From the NCBI RefSeq assembly GCF_031178445.1, contig NZ_JAPSIY010000001.1, positions 186,001-250,000 on the forward strand: a DNA stretch of 64,000 nucleotides. Reading direction: 5' to 3'. Both the position numbers and the translations under genes were made by a program. This document shows, piece by piece, positions 43,958 through 53,030 of this stretch. The notes beneath the pieces were generated by a model. The model saw nothing but the letters and a program-made list of their open reading frames with translations, did no database searches and had not been told where the DNA came from. The stretch is from Microbacterium sp. Its GTDB lineage: Bacteria; Actinomycetota; Actinomycetes; Actinomycetales; Microbacteriaceae. The number at the start of each line of letters is the position of its first letter. Position 1 is the first letter of the stretch.

Positions 43958-44869
43958 TCAGGGAACGGGCTCCTGCGTTTCGCGCTGCGCCGACGGCCGA
44001 TCGCGACCCGCCCACACCGCACCGGCGCTCGCGAGGACCACGAGTGCGATGCCACCGACCTCGAGAAGTGAGAGATGCTGGCCGAGCACGATGAAGCCGG
44101 CGATGCTCGCCGTGGCGGGGCCGAGGCTCATCAGGATGCCGAAGATCGCGGGCGACAGCCGGCGAAGCGCCATCAGCTCGAGCGCATAGGGCACGGTGGA
44201 GCTGAGTACGGCGACGGCGGCTCCCAGCGCGACCAGCTCGACGCGCAGCAGCGCCTCCCCCGCATCGGCGATACCGAGCGGTAGGGACAGGATCGCGCCG
44301 ATGACCATCGCCAGCGCCAGGCCGTCGAGCTTCTGGAAGTCCCGTCCGACCCGGGCCGACGCGAGGATGTAGCCGGCCCAGCTCACCGCGGCGCCCAGCG
44401 CGAAGAGAACCCCCGCCACCGTCAGCCGATCCCAGCCTCCGCCGGCGAGAGCCAGGATGCCGAGCAGCGCCAGTGCCGCCCACAGCCAGGCGATGCGTGA
44501 TCGGGCGGTGATGACGGCCAGGGCGAGCGGACCGAGCACCTCGATCGTCACAGCGACACCGAGCGGCAGCTCGCTGAGCGCCAGGTAGAACAGGCAGTTC
44601 ATGGTCACGAGCACCCCGCCGAGCATGGCGGCGGAGCGCCACGCCCGCGGGGTGAGGCCTCGCAGCGAAGGGCGGGCGATGAGCAGCAGGATCACCGACG
44701 AGAACACCAGCCGCATCATGACCATGCCCAACGGTCCCACCGCCGGGAACAGCAGCACCGCGAGAGACGCGCCGAGCTCCTGGCAGACGAGGCCCGCCGC
44801 GACGAGGGCGAGCGCCGGTGCACCTGAGCCGGACGCGACCCGCGCTCGGAAAGCCGGCGCGCGGTTCAC
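43958..44869 (-). CDS. EamA family exporter (DMT superfamily)
   Basis: The 303-residue protein has ten hydrophobic helices in two EamA repeats (ALALVAAGLVCQELGASLAVLLFPAVGPLGMVMMRLVF; TVAGVLFALGAAVSWAGYILASARVG), as in RhtA-type threonine/homoserine exporters. The GTG start at 44869 overlaps the upstream stop (GTGA), so it is coupled to the serine-hydrolase-like lipoprotein. Confidence 0.88.
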   Translation of the reverse strand: MNRAPAFRARVASGSGAPALALVAAGLVCQELGASLAVLLFPAVGPLGMVMMRLVFSSVILLLIARPSLRGLTPRAWRSAAMLGGVLVTMNCLFYLALSELPLGVAVTIEVLGPLALAVITARSRIAWLWAALALLGILALAGGGWDRLTVAGVLFALGAAVSWAGYILASARVGRDFQKLDGLALAMVIGAILSLPLGIADAGEALLRVELVALGAAVAVLSSTVPYALELMALRRLSPAIFGILMSLGPATASIAGFIVLGQHLSLLEVGGIALVVLASAGAVWAGRDRPSAQRETQEPVP

Positions 44870-46152
44870 TCTGCGGGCGGGGCGGTGCAGATCGCGCCCT
44901 TGGCGATCTGCTGGCCGTACTGCTCGGCCGTGAACGGCAGGCCGAACTCCGGCGCGGTCTGTCCCTCGGCAGCCGGCGCCTTGGAGGCGATCGCCGCGAG
45001 CTGCCAGGCCAGGTACGCCGCGGTGCCGCTGCCGGTCGAGGAGTTGTTCATGGTCACCGCGACGGTGAACCCGGTGGTCGGGTCGGAGTACGCGGCCGTG
45101 ATGTACCCCGGCGTCCAGCCGTGCTGCCCGATCATCGAGCCGACCAGGTAGGCGCCGCCGGTGGCCTGGTACCACGACGCGGCCTTCGGTGCGGCCGGCA
45201 GCGGCGCAGAGAACCGGTCGGGCTCCGCATCCTCGTCACGCAGCGCCTGGCGCGCCTCGGCCTGCACGTAGCGCCCGAGGTCTTCAATGGTCGACACGGC
45301 GCCCGAGTCGGTGAAGCCCGTGCTCGACGACATCTCGGTGATGTCGACCGGAGCGGCGCAGTCGTAGCCGCCCTCCACGGCCGGCAGGTAACGGCCCTTG
45401 AGCGACGGCTCGGGCGTGGGGGGCGCCGCCTTCGGGCGCGGAAGCGACGTCGACGAGAGCTCGAGCGGCTCGGTGACGTACTTCTCGATCAGCTCGGAGG
45501 CGCTCATGCCTGATGCGCGCTCCAGCGCGAGGCCGAGCATCAGGTAGCCGGCGTCGGAATCGCGGTAGGCGGTGTGCGCCGGGCCGCGCTGCTGGCCGAG
45601 CCCGAAGCTGGCCAGCTGCAGAGGAGACCAGTCGCGGGCGGGAGTGTTGAGCCAATAGCCCTTGACCGAGGCCTCCGACGAGCCGACGCCGCTGGTGCCG
45701 TTGCACAGATCGAGCAACGTGATGTCGGGCAGGTCGGCGACGCCGGACACGTACTTGGGCACGGGCGCGTCGAGCTTCACCTTGCCGTCGTCGGCGAGGC
45801 CGTAGAGGACGTCGCAGGTCATCAAGCGCGTCACATCGGCGATGCGGAACGACATGTCAGTGGTCACCTTGGTCTCGTCGCCCGCACCCTGCGTGCCGAG
45901 GCCAGTGACCCACTTGCCGCTCCACGGCACCCAGACGCCCACGATGGCCCCCGATGCCCCGGTCGCGGTCATCGCGTTCTCGACCGCCGTCTGCAGCTGC
46001 GCGGTGACGTCGTCGGGCAGGGCGGCGTCGACCTGCTCCGGCGGCGTGTAGCTGAACTCGTCGGCCTGTCCGGAGCATCCAGTGAGGGCGAGGGCGAGCG
46101 CTGCGACGGCGCCCACGGCTGCGCGCACGCGGCGCGACGAACGAAGCTGCAT
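44866..46152 (-). CDS. Serine beta-lactamase/DD-peptidase-fold lipoprotein with altered catalytic motifs
   Basis: The 428-residue exported lipoprotein (lipobox LTGC) is of the class-C beta-lactamase/PBP family. The SxxK position reads FRIADVTRL instead of FRIGSVTK, so Ser becomes Asp and Lys becomes Arg. The YxN motif reads YRDSDAGY, and the third motif reads QHGWTPG. The scaffold (DDGKVKLDAPV, GYLMLGLALERASG) is otherwise well kept. It is probably catalytically dead and may bind peptidoglycan. GGGAGAG precedes the ATG. Confidence 0.82.
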   Translation of the reverse strand: MQLRSSRRVRAAVGAVAALALALTGCSGQADEFSYTPPEQVDAALPDDVTAQLQTAVENAMTATGASGAIVGVWVPWSGKWVTGLGTQGAGDETKVTTDMSFRIADVTRLMTCDVLYGLADDGKVKLDAPVPKYVSGVADLPDITLLDLCNGTSGVGSSEASVKGYWLNTPARDWSPLQLASFGLGQQRGPAHTAYRDSDAGYLMLGLALERASGMSASELIEKYVTEPLELSSTSLPRPKAAPPTPEPSLKGRYLPAVEGGYDCAAPVDITEMSSSTGFTDSGAVSTIEDLGRYVQAEARQALRDEDAEPDRFSAPLPAAPKAASWYQATGGAYLVGSMIGQHGWTPGYITAAYSDPTTGFTVAVTMNNSSTGSGTAAYLAWQLAAIASKAPAAEGQTAPEFGLPFTAEQYGQQIAKGAICTAPPAE

Positions 46153-46223
46153 TGATCGACTCTCCCGGGGATGGATGCTCCGAGTCTAGAACGCGGATGC
46201 TGGGAGCCGGCCACCCGCCCCGC

Positions 46224-47603
46224 TCAGCCGGTGACCGTCTCTGCCTGCCGCGCCTCCCACGCCTCGCGCATGAAACGTCGCACGTCCTCGTCGACTCGGA
46301 TGTCGGAGGGCCGCAGCGGACGGGAGAGGTAGAGCCCGTCGAGGGAGGTGAGCCGGCTGAGCGCCACGTACGTCTGACCGGGGGCGAACGCGCCTGAGCC
46401 GAGATCGATGATCGCCCTGTCGTAGGTCTTGCCCTGCGACTTGTGGATCGTGACCGCCCACGCCAGCCGCAGCGGGAACTGCGTGAACTCGGCGACCACC
46501 TCGCGCGAGAGCGTCTTCGTGCCCGGGTTGTAGGCGTAGCGGAATCGCTCCCAGACGGCGGGCTCGACGTCGAACTCCTCCCCGTCGACGTCGACGCGCA
46601 CCGTGCCGCCGAGGATGCGCGTCACGGTGCCGATCGAGCCGTTCACCCACCGCGGCGGCTCGCCGCCCATGGACACGTCGTTGCGCAGGAACATCACCTG
46701 GGCGCCGACCTTGAGCTTCAGCTCCTGGTCAGCGGGGTAGTTCGCCTCTCCACGCCCGAAATCTCCCGACACCTCGGCGTGCGCGGTCTGCTCTCGCCCT
46801 GCGAGCGCGGCGAGATGGCGGCGGTTGATGCTGTTGACGATGTCGTTGCGCGTGGCGAGGGTGATGATCGGCACCTCGCCTGGCTCCGGGTCGGGCGGCG
46901 TTCGCGCCCCCTGGGCGTTGAGCACACCCGCGATGTCGGACGTCACCCGGCCATAGCGCACCGCGTTCAGCATGGACTTGAACCCGTCATCCGACTGCCT
47001 GTGGATCTGCACCAGTTCACGCACGTGCAGCTTGGCGCCATGCGCGCCGAGGTCGAGCATCCCGCCCTCGGATGCCGTTCCGCCCGTCCACACCTTCGCG
47101 TCGAAGAACCAGAAGGAGCGGTAGTGGTCCTGGATGTAACGCAGCTCGTCTCCCCGCGGCGGTACGGGGGCGAGCTGATAGGGGTCGCCGAACATGACGA
47201 CCTGAACGCCGCCGAACGGCTCGGCCCGTCGTCCGCGCGCCTGGCGCAGCGAGCGGTCGATCGCGTCCATCAGGTCGGCGTTGACCATCGAGATCTCGTC
47301 GATGACGAGCGTCTCGATGGCGTTCAGGATGCGCCGGGTGGCATCGGACTGGTCGATCTCGCTCTCGGCGATGAGCCCGATCGGCAGCCGGAACAGCGAG
47401 TGGATCGTCTGCCCCTCCACGTTCAGCGCGGCGACACCGGTGGGAGCGCAGATCGCGATCTGCTTCTTGGTGTTCCACGCGAAATGCTGCAGCAGGGTGG
47501 ACTTGCCCGTGCCGGCACGGCCCGTGATGAAGACGTGCTCGTCGGTGTCCTCGATCAGACGGAACAGCTCCCGCTGTTCATCGGAGAGGGGCTGCGCGGA
47601 CAC
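46224..47603 (-). CDS. PIF1-like superfamily 1 DNA helicase
   Basis: The 459-residue cytosolic helicase has Walker A GRAGTGKSTLL, motif Ia (APTGVAALNVEGQTIHS), motif II IDEISM, motif III GDPYQLAPV and motif VI VALSRLTSLDGLYL. The TIHKSQGKTYD motif is typical of PIF1/RecD-like enzymes. It unwinds DNA 5' to 3' by family. The GTG start has TAACAT 6 nt upstream, a leaderless arrangement, and is divergent from another leaderless gene. Confidence 0.9.
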   Translation of the reverse strand: MSAQPLSDEQRELFRLIEDTDEHVFITGRAGTGKSTLLQHFAWNTKKQIAICAPTGVAALNVEGQTIHSLFRLPIGLIAESEIDQSDATRRILNAIETLVIDEISMVNADLMDAIDRSLRQARGRRAEPFGGVQVVMFGDPYQLAPVPPRGDELRYIQDHYRSFWFFDAKVWTGGTASEGGMLDLGAHGAKLHVRELVQIHRQSDDGFKSMLNAVRYGRVTSDIAGVLNAQGARTPPDPEPGEVPIITLATRNDIVNSINRRHLAALAGREQTAHAEVSGDFGRGEANYPADQELKLKVGAQVMFLRNDVSMGGEPPRWVNGSIGTVTRILGGTVRVDVDGEEFDVEPAVWERFRYAYNPGTKTLSREVVAEFTQFPLRLAWAVTIHKSQGKTYDRAIIDLGSGAFAPGQTYVALSRLTSLDGLYLSRPLRPSDIRVDEDVRRFMREAWEARQAETVTG

Positions 47604-47659
47604 GCACCCATGTTAAGGCCGTTCGGCTCCGTCCCAGCGCGGATCCCTAGACTTGCGCC

Positions 47660-48724
47660 ATGATGCACGGTGGGCGGGGGTCTCGGCGGCGCGCCCGCCT
47701 GAGCACCGACCTCACGATCCTCGGCATCGTCGGGGTGCTGCTGATCGCCGCCGTCGGCGCCGGAGGCGTGTCGCTGTATCAGCAGTTCTACAGCCCCTCC
47801 GCATTCGTGCAGCGCTATCTCGACCTGCTCTCGTCCGGGCGCGCGGCCGACGCGCTTCAGGTGCCGGGAGTGTCGGTCGATCTCGCACTGCTCGAAGACT
47901 CCGGCATCGACAGGACCGCCTCCGAGGCGCTGCTTCGCCCCGCGGCACTCGCCCCCCTGACCGATGCGCACGTCACCTCCGAGAAGAGCGCCGACGGCGC
48001 CTACCGCGTGACCGCGCAGTACCGCGCCGCGAACGTGCGCGGTGCGACCACGTTCGACGTCGTGCAGGACGGCTGGGTCGGCGTCACGCCCAACTGGCGC
48101 TTCGCCCGCAGCCCGCTCGCCGAGATCGAGCTGACCGTGCGCGGTGCGGACCAGTTCGCCGTGAACGGCTTCGCGATCGACCGTCGCCAGGTGTCGGCGG
48201 CGGGAATGGACGCCGCGCCGCTGGACCCGCTGCACCTGATGGTGCTCACCCCCGGGGTGTACTCGGTGACGGTCGACACACCGATCGCGGCATCCGAGGG
48301 AGTGAGCGTGCTCGCCGACACACCCCTCGCCCGCACACCCGTGGAGGTGCAGGCGCAGCCGACCGAGCGCTTCATCGACGTGGTGCAGGAACGGGTGGAG
48401 CAGTTCCTGACCACGTGCGCCACGCAGGAGGTGCTGCAGCCGACGTCCTGCCCGTTCGGTCTCGAGGTGCAGAACCGCCTCGCCGACGGCTCGGCCCCGA
48501 AGTGGTCCATCGCAAAGCAGCCGGAGGTGACCGTTGTGCCCGACGGCTCCGGCTGGGCGATTCCCCCGACGGATGCCGTGGCTCACATCGAAGTCGACAT
48601 CATGTCTCTGTTCGACGGGTCGGTGCAGACGGTCTCGGAGGACGTTCCGTTCCAGGTGAACGGCACGATCGCCATCCTGCCCGACGGATCGGCATCCATC
48701 CGAGTGGGATCACCCTCCTCGTAA
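47660..48724 (+). CDS. Hypothetical membrane-anchored exported protein
   Basis: The 354-residue protein has a basic N-terminus (GGRGSRRRARL), one signal-anchor helix (LTILGIVGVLLIAAVGAGGVSLY) and a long extracytoplasmic beta-rich part with two Cys (TTCATQEVLQPTSC). No family is recognised. A TAGACT box 6 nt before the ATG indicates a leaderless start. Confidence 0.75.
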   Translation: MMHGGRGSRRRARLSTDLTILGIVGVLLIAAVGAGGVSLYQQFYSPSAFVQRYLDLLSSGRAADALQVPGVSVDLALLEDSGIDRTASEALLRPAALAPLTDAHVTSEKSADGAYRVTAQYRAANVRGATTFDVVQDGWVGVTPNWRFARSPLAEIELTVRGADQFAVNGFAIDRRQVSAAGMDAAPLDPLHLMVLTPGVYSVTVDTPIAASEGVSVLADTPLARTPVEVQAQPTERFIDVVQERVEQFLTTCATQEVLQPTSCPFGLEVQNRLADGSAPKWSIAKQPEVTVVPDGSGWAIPPTDAVAHIEVDIMSLFDGSVQTVSEDVPFQVNGTIAILPDGSASIRVGSPSS

Positions 48725-48753
48725 GACGACCGAGGAATCCAGCAGGCGCCGGC

Positions 48754-49317
48754 TCAGCGCACTCCGGCCCTTGCCAGCCCGCTGACGATGCGCGCGGCCA
48801 GCCACGACCCGGCGGCGGAGGCGACGATCCGGGCCGCCCATGTGGCGAGCAGCAGACCGGGCATCAGATGCTCGGCCGACATCACCGGCAGCGAGATCCC
48901 GAAGAGCGCCGTGCCGACAACGGCGCCTGTCAGCACATGCTGCACGGCCGACGGCGATGTGCTGCGGCTCAGCAGCCGCAACATCAGGTCGAAGCTCGCG
49001 CCGGCCACCACAAGCGGTACCGCGATCAGCCAGCCCACGGCGTTGAACGGGCCGACGAGCACCGCCGTGATCACGGCGGTCAGGCTCGCCGCCCACCGTA
49101 GCCCTACCATCCGCCTCGCCGCGAACACGAACAGCGTCTGCAGCCCGGCGACAGCGGCGTAGACGGGCGGCGACCAGGCGGCGATGTGAGGCGTCACCGG
49201 TGACAGCGCGATGATCGGCAGCGCCTGCACCGCCGCGAAGGCCGCGATCTGAAGATGCCGTCGAGTCAGCCCGACAGTGGCAGGGGCCGCCGCGGCCGCG
49301 CGTTCCTGCTGCGTCAT
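48754..49317 (-). CDS. Hypothetical polytopic membrane protein
   Basis: The 187-residue protein has about five hydrophobic helices (LQIAAFAAVQALPIIALSPVTP, SLTAVITAVLVGPFNAVGWLIAVPLVVAG, HVLTGAVVGTALFGISLPV). It resembles ECF-type S components in size and layout, but I cannot assign a ligand. Its ATG overlaps the stop of the CopD-CtaG gene (ATGA), so the two are co-translated; a copper or cofactor link is possible. Confidence 0.6.
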   Translation of the reverse strand: MTQQERAAAAAPATVGLTRRHLQIAAFAAVQALPIIALSPVTPHIAAWSPPVYAAVAGLQTLFVFAARRMVGLRWAASLTAVITAVLVGPFNAVGWLIAVPLVVAGASFDLMLRLLSRSTSPSAVQHVLTGAVVGTALFGISLPVMSAEHLMPGLLLATWAARIVASAAGSWLAARIVSGLARAGVR

Positions 49318-51341
49318 GCGCGGGGGGACCGGGTCTCGCGCTCGGCGACGCGCCTGTCGCGCTCGGCGATCTCGGCGAGGCGAGCGTTGTACTCCTCCAG
49401 CTCGGCATCGCCCGTGCGGTCGGCGTGCCTGTCGCGACGGCGCTGCAGACGGGCATCCGAGCGCGACCATTGGATCGCCACCGTGATCGCCAGCACCAGC
49501 GTCGGGATCTCGCCCACCGACCACGCGATTCCGCCGCCGATGTACTGATCCTCGATCGGTGTCGGACCCCACGTCCGGCCCATCGACCCGTACCACTCGG
49601 CGACGATCAGGCCCTCCTGCATCATGATCGCCATACCGAAGAACGCGTGCATGGCCATCACTGCGATGAGCGTGATCAGCCGGCCCGCGTGCGGGAGTCG
49701 ATACGGCACCGGATCGACTCCGATCAGGCTCATCACGAAGAGATAGCCCGAGATGAGGAAATGGATGACCATCCACTCGTGGCCGAGATGGTCGTACATC
49801 GCCCACCGCACCAGGTCGGTGAAGTAGAACGCCCACAGCGACACCACGAAGATCGCGGCCGCCACGAACGGATGCGTGACCACGCGGGAGAAGGGCGAGT
49901 GCACCGCCCACATGATCCATTCGCGTCCGCCGCGCGTGCCGTCCTCGCGTTTGTGGACGGCACGCAGCGCCAGCGTGATCGGCGCTCCGCTCACGAGCAG
50001 AAGCGGGATCGCCATGCTGAGCATCATGTGCCCGAGCATGTGCACGCTGAACAGGTACTCCTGGTACCTGTTGATCGGGCCGCAGGTGACCCACAGCAGC
50101 AGCGCCATGCCGAGCATCCAGAACACGGTGCGCTGGATCGGCCAGCGGTCGCCGCGTCGATGCAGCCGCACCACGCCGACGGCGTAGAACACCACGCCGA
50201 AGCCCACGGCGACCAGCCAGAGCACGTCGATGTCGATCGAGGTGAACCAGCGATCCAGCGTGAGCTCGGGTGGCAGCACCTCCCGGGTGAGCCGCTGCGC
50301 CGGGGTCTGCACGGCAGGGGCCTCCTCGCCGACCGGCGGCGGGGTGCGGGCGAGCGCGGCGGCCGCACCGGAAGCCAGGCCCATCAGCAGCAGCTCTCCG
50401 AGGATGAGGCTCCAGAACGACCGTCTCTGCTTCTCACCGCTGAGCTGCGGGATGAGCCGCCGGCGGTACCATGCGCCGAACAGTCCGAGGCCGGCGAGCA
50501 GCACGGCCTTAGCGATCACGATGACGCCATAGGGGCTGAGCAGCTCCGCCCAGCCGCCGAGCGCGACGACCGTGCGCGCGACACCGGAGACGGCCACGAC
50601 GACGAACGCGGCGAGCGCGAGAGACGAGTACCTGCCGACGAGCAGCGGCACGTCCAACCGCCGGGCGGCATCCTTCGTCTGGCGGTCACGGCCCGCACTC
50701 GACGTGCGCAGCAGCACGAGCAGCATCACGCCGCCCAGCCACACGGCTGCGCCGATCGTGTGCAGCAGGATCGCGTTGACGGCGACGGTGTGACCGGCCA
50801 GATCGCCGGAGTGCCCCTGCGTCGCCATGGGCACGAAGGCGGCGGCCGCGAGAACCGCCGTGAGCATGGTTCCGGTCCAGCTGCGCCACCCGAACACGAG
50901 CAGCGTGACCGCAGCGCCCATGAGGGTGGTGATGAGCCACGCCTGCCCCAGCGGCAACTCGAGCAGGAACCTGCCGAACTGCTCGCCGAACGACCGGTCG
51001 GCCGACAGCTTCGGGTTGAAGGCGGCCATGAAGGTGAAGAACGCCGTGGCACCCGAGGCGACGGTGAACACCGCGGCGCCCACGGATGCGGTGTCGAGCG
51101 CGATGTCGAACGACTTCTCACCGCTGCGCAGGCCGAAGAGTGCCAGCACGAGAGAGCCGAGCATGGCTGCGGCTGCGAGGTTCGCGACGAGCTTGACGGC
51201 CGGAAGCCCCCACATCACGATCGGGCCGGGGTCGAGCAACCTCGGCGGCACGGCGCCGCCGCCGACGATCAGCGACGCGATCAACGCCGCGGACGCGCCG
51301 GCGAGCAGGATCGCGAGGCCTGCGAGGCGGTAGGGGTTCAC
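49314..51341 (-). CDS. CopD-CtaG fusion: copper import / cytochrome c oxidase assembly membrane protein
   Basis: The 675-residue protein has about 15 helices. The N-terminal half is CopD-like (FVPMATQGHSGDLAGHTVAVNAILLHTIGAAVWLGG). The C-terminal half is CtaG_Caa3-like (LFSVHMLGHMMLSMAIPLLLV, HEWMVIHFLISGYLFVMSLIGVDP, MHAFFGMAIM), with several membrane His for copper. The family aids copper delivery to caa3-type oxidase. The charged C-terminus (RRRDRHADRT...) is probably cytosolic. The GTG start has TAGGCT 6 nt upstream (leaderless). Confidence 0.9.
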   Translation of the reverse strand: MNPYRLAGLAILLAGASAALIASLIVGGGAVPPRLLDPGPIVMWGLPAVKLVANLAAAAMLGSLVLALFGLRSGEKSFDIALDTASVGAAVFTVASGATAFFTFMAAFNPKLSADRSFGEQFGRFLLELPLGQAWLITTLMGAAVTLLVFGWRSWTGTMLTAVLAAAAFVPMATQGHSGDLAGHTVAVNAILLHTIGAAVWLGGVMLLVLLRTSSAGRDRQTKDAARRLDVPLLVGRYSSLALAAFVVVAVSGVARTVVALGGWAELLSPYGVIVIAKAVLLAGLGLFGAWYRRRLIPQLSGEKQRRSFWSLILGELLLMGLASGAAAALARTPPPVGEEAPAVQTPAQRLTREVLPPELTLDRWFTSIDIDVLWLVAVGFGVVFYAVGVVRLHRRGDRWPIQRTVFWMLGMALLLWVTCGPINRYQEYLFSVHMLGHMMLSMAIPLLLVSGAPITLALRAVHKREDGTRGGREWIMWAVHSPFSRVVTHPFVAAAIFVVSLWAFYFTDLVRWAMYDHLGHEWMVIHFLISGYLFVMSLIGVDPVPYRLPHAGRLITLIAVMAMHAFFGMAIMMQEGLIVAEWYGSMGRTWGPTPIEDQYIGGGIAWSVGEIPTLVLAITVAIQWSRSDARLQRRRDRHADRTGDAELEEYNARLAEIAERDRRVAERETRSPRA

Positions 51342-51389
51342 CTCTCCAGCCTAGGCCGGAAGCCTGTGCGACGATCGCGCCCCGGAACG

Positions 51390-51421
51390 ACGAAGGCCGC
51401 CCCCGGAGGGACGGCCTTCGT
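51390..51421 (-). terminator. Terminator downstream of the HU gene
   Basis: A perfect 10-bp stem ACGAAGGCCG/CGGCCTTCGT (51390-51399 with 51412-51421) and a 12-nt loop, 15 bp after the HU stop on the minus strand. Confidence 0.8.
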
Positions 51422-51435
51422 GCGGCTGGGCGGTC

Positions 51436-51723
51436 TTACTTGACAGCGGCCTTCAGCTTGGAGCCGGCGGTCACCTTGACGCGCTTGCCGGCCGGGATCT
51501 TGATCTCGGCGCCGGTCTGCGGGTTGCGGCCGGTGCGGGCGGCGGTGTCGACCTGCTCGAACGAGATCCAGCCCGGGATCGAGACCTTGCTGCCCTTGGC
51601 GACGGCGTCGGAGACGGTGCCGAAGAGCGAGTCGAGAACGCGCGAGACCGTGGCCTGGCTCTCGCCGGTGGCGGAAGCGATGCTCGCGACGAGCTCGGTC
51701 TTGGTGATGGACTTGTCAGCCAT
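51436..51723 (-). CDS. hup: Nucleoid protein HU
   Basis: The 95-residue histone-like DNA-binding protein has the conserved dimer core (ITKTELVASIASATGESQATVSRVLDSLF) and the DNA-gripping arm (RTGRNPQTGAEIKIPAGKRVKVTAGSKLK). It lacks the Lys/Ala-rich C-terminal tail of mycobacterial HupB, so it is the short bacterial type. GGAGGATGAC before the ATG is a good ribosome binding site. Confidence 0.95.
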   Translation of the reverse strand: MADKSITKTELVASIASATGESQATVSRVLDSLFGTVSDAVAKGSKVSIPGWISFEQVDTAARTGRNPQTGAEIKIPAGKRVKVTAGSKLKAAVK

Positions 51724-51921
51724 GTCATCCTCCAGCGACGATGGTCCGTCGCATCATGTTGGTTTCGGAGGCGAACCTCCGTCGGTCGATCGACCGCCTC
51801 GACAGTATCAACCGAGACCATGAAATCCGCGTCATTTCGCGGGTTTCGGGCACATTTCTCGGCGTGTCACGCCACATGTGTCACATCAGTCACAGAAATC
51901 GGGCCGCAAACCCTCACGGTT

Positions 51922-51997
51922 CGCAGGAGATCGCACGGAATCAAGGAGCGGATGCGTGTGCTCGGGCCTGCAGATCGTGCGATCTCCTGCAGGTCGT
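51922..51997. repeat. Palindromic repeat, copy A
   Basis: GCAGGAGATCGCACG (51923-51937) is mirrored perfectly by CGTGCGATCTCCTGC (51976-51990), a 15-bp stem with a 38-nt spacer containing AAGGAGCGGATGC. A related copy (B) lies on the other side of the DUF559-type gene. No coding sequence is needed to explain it. The surrounding gap 51724-52001 also holds the HU promoter. Confidence 0.75.
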
Positions 51998-52001
51998 GCG
52001 G

Positions 52002-52832
52002 TCAGCGAGCGGCGCGATGCAGCCCCTGCGCCACCGCCTCCATGATGATGGCCTGCACCTGTTCCCATCGGTCCATGATCTGCTCGTAGCTGAAGCGCAG
52101 CACGTGGTATCCGCGCAACGTCAGCTCGGCGTCATGCCGGATGTCGCTGGTGCGCTGCGCCCCCGTGTGCGTGGCGCCGTCGATCTGCACCACGAGACGC
52201 TCACCGATCAGCAGGTCGACGCGATGACCGAGCACCCACGCCTGCGGCAGCATCGGCACCCCCATCCATCGGAGCCGGAAGATGATGATCGTCTCGAGAC
52301 CCGAGTCTGCGAAGGGGCGCGCCTGCTCAAGCACGGCGACCGCCGCCGGCGGAAGAGGCAGCCGCGCGAGCGCCTGACGGTCGACGAGCCCTTTGTTGAG
52401 CGCCGACTCCCAGATCACCAGCGCCTGCTCGGCAGGCTGGCACTGCGCGATGATCGACAGCGCGTTGACCAGGTGGTCTTCGATGTCATCGCTACTGCGG
52501 TCGATCACCGGCTTGGACCAGTGGACCACGACGTGCGCGGGAACCTCGATCCGCGACCCGTTGGGCGCAGCGGCCACATGGAACGCCGTACGCTCGGGAA
52601 CCCACAGCCCTCGGCGTTCAGCCACGGTGACGCAGCTCAGCACCACCCCACGACGCACGGCGCCGAGCAGAAGCTGATCGGCATCCGGCACCGCCACCCA
52701 GCCACTGCGCACGGTGACGATCTGACCGGATTCCTTCGCGCGTCGCACAGCGTACGTGCTCACACCCGCGCGCACGAGAGTGCGGGTGCGGGCGATCCCG
52801 CCACGCTTTCGGAGTTCGGTCACGGCATCCAT
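52002..52832 (-). CDS. DUF559/Vsr-type endonuclease-fold protein with AbiEi-like N-terminus
   Basis: The 276-residue protein has an N-terminal winged-helix part (GGIARTRTLVRAGVSTYAVRRAKESGQIVTVRSGWVAV), as in AbiEi-type antitoxins. A C-terminal restriction-endonuclease-like fold follows (HRVDLLIGERLVVQIDGATHTG, RHDAELTLRGYHVLRFSYEQIM). The D and VQIDG positions match the PD-(D/E)XK-type core of DUF559. Such genes are common orphans in Microbacteriaceae and their role is unproven. The start at 52832 keeps it clear of palindromic repeat B; longer frames would read through the repeat. Confidence 0.75.
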   Translation of the reverse strand: MDAVTELRKRGGIARTRTLVRAGVSTYAVRRAKESGQIVTVRSGWVAVPDADQLLLGAVRRGVVLSCVTVAERRGLWVPERTAFHVAAAPNGSRIEVPAHVVVHWSKPVIDRSSDDIEDHLVNALSIIAQCQPAEQALVIWESALNKGLVDRQALARLPLPPAAVAVLEQARPFADSGLETIIIFRLRWMGVPMLPQAWVLGHRVDLLIGERLVVQIDGATHTGAQRTSDIRHDAELTLRGYHVLRFSYEQIMDRWEQVQAIIMEAVAQGLHRAAR

Positions 52833-52937
52833 CAGGCCACTCTGCGCCGGCCGCGCGGCGGCGCGGGATCCGTCACCCGGTCCTTGGGGACAACTCAGCG
52901 CCACAGGCCGATGTGCAGAGCAGCGCGTCGCGCGATC

Positions 52938-53007
52938 CGCAGGAGATCGCACGGAGTGAAGGAGCGGATGCCGGGTATCCGGCCTGCAGATCATGCGAAC
53001 TCCGGCA
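52938..53007. repeat. Palindromic repeat, copy B (degenerate)
   Basis: It begins with the same 17 bases as copy A's left arm region (GCAGGAGATCGCACGGA, 52939-52955), keeps AAGGAGCGGATGC in the spacer, and ends with a diverged right arm (GATCaTGCGAaCTCCgGCAG type). It is in the same orientation as copy A, about 1 kb away, with the DUF559-type gene between them. Confidence 0.7.
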
Positions 53008-53030
53008 GAGTATGCGACCCGAAGACGCAG

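Noticed and set aside
41408-44071. An 887-codon plus-strand frame, and similar long frames at 49425-51443 (+), 5585-7117 (-) and 17747-19618 (+)
   Set aside because: They lie opposite or out of frame with well-recognised genes (CorA/CopC, CopD-CtaG, CysN, RIO kinase/beta-helix) and have the biased composition of antisense frames in high-GC DNA.
52833-52994. An N-terminal extension of the DUF559-type protein
   Set aside because: The added codons are the palindromic repeat B and flanking DNA; copy A reads into a similar peptide, showing it is repeat sequence and not protein-coding.
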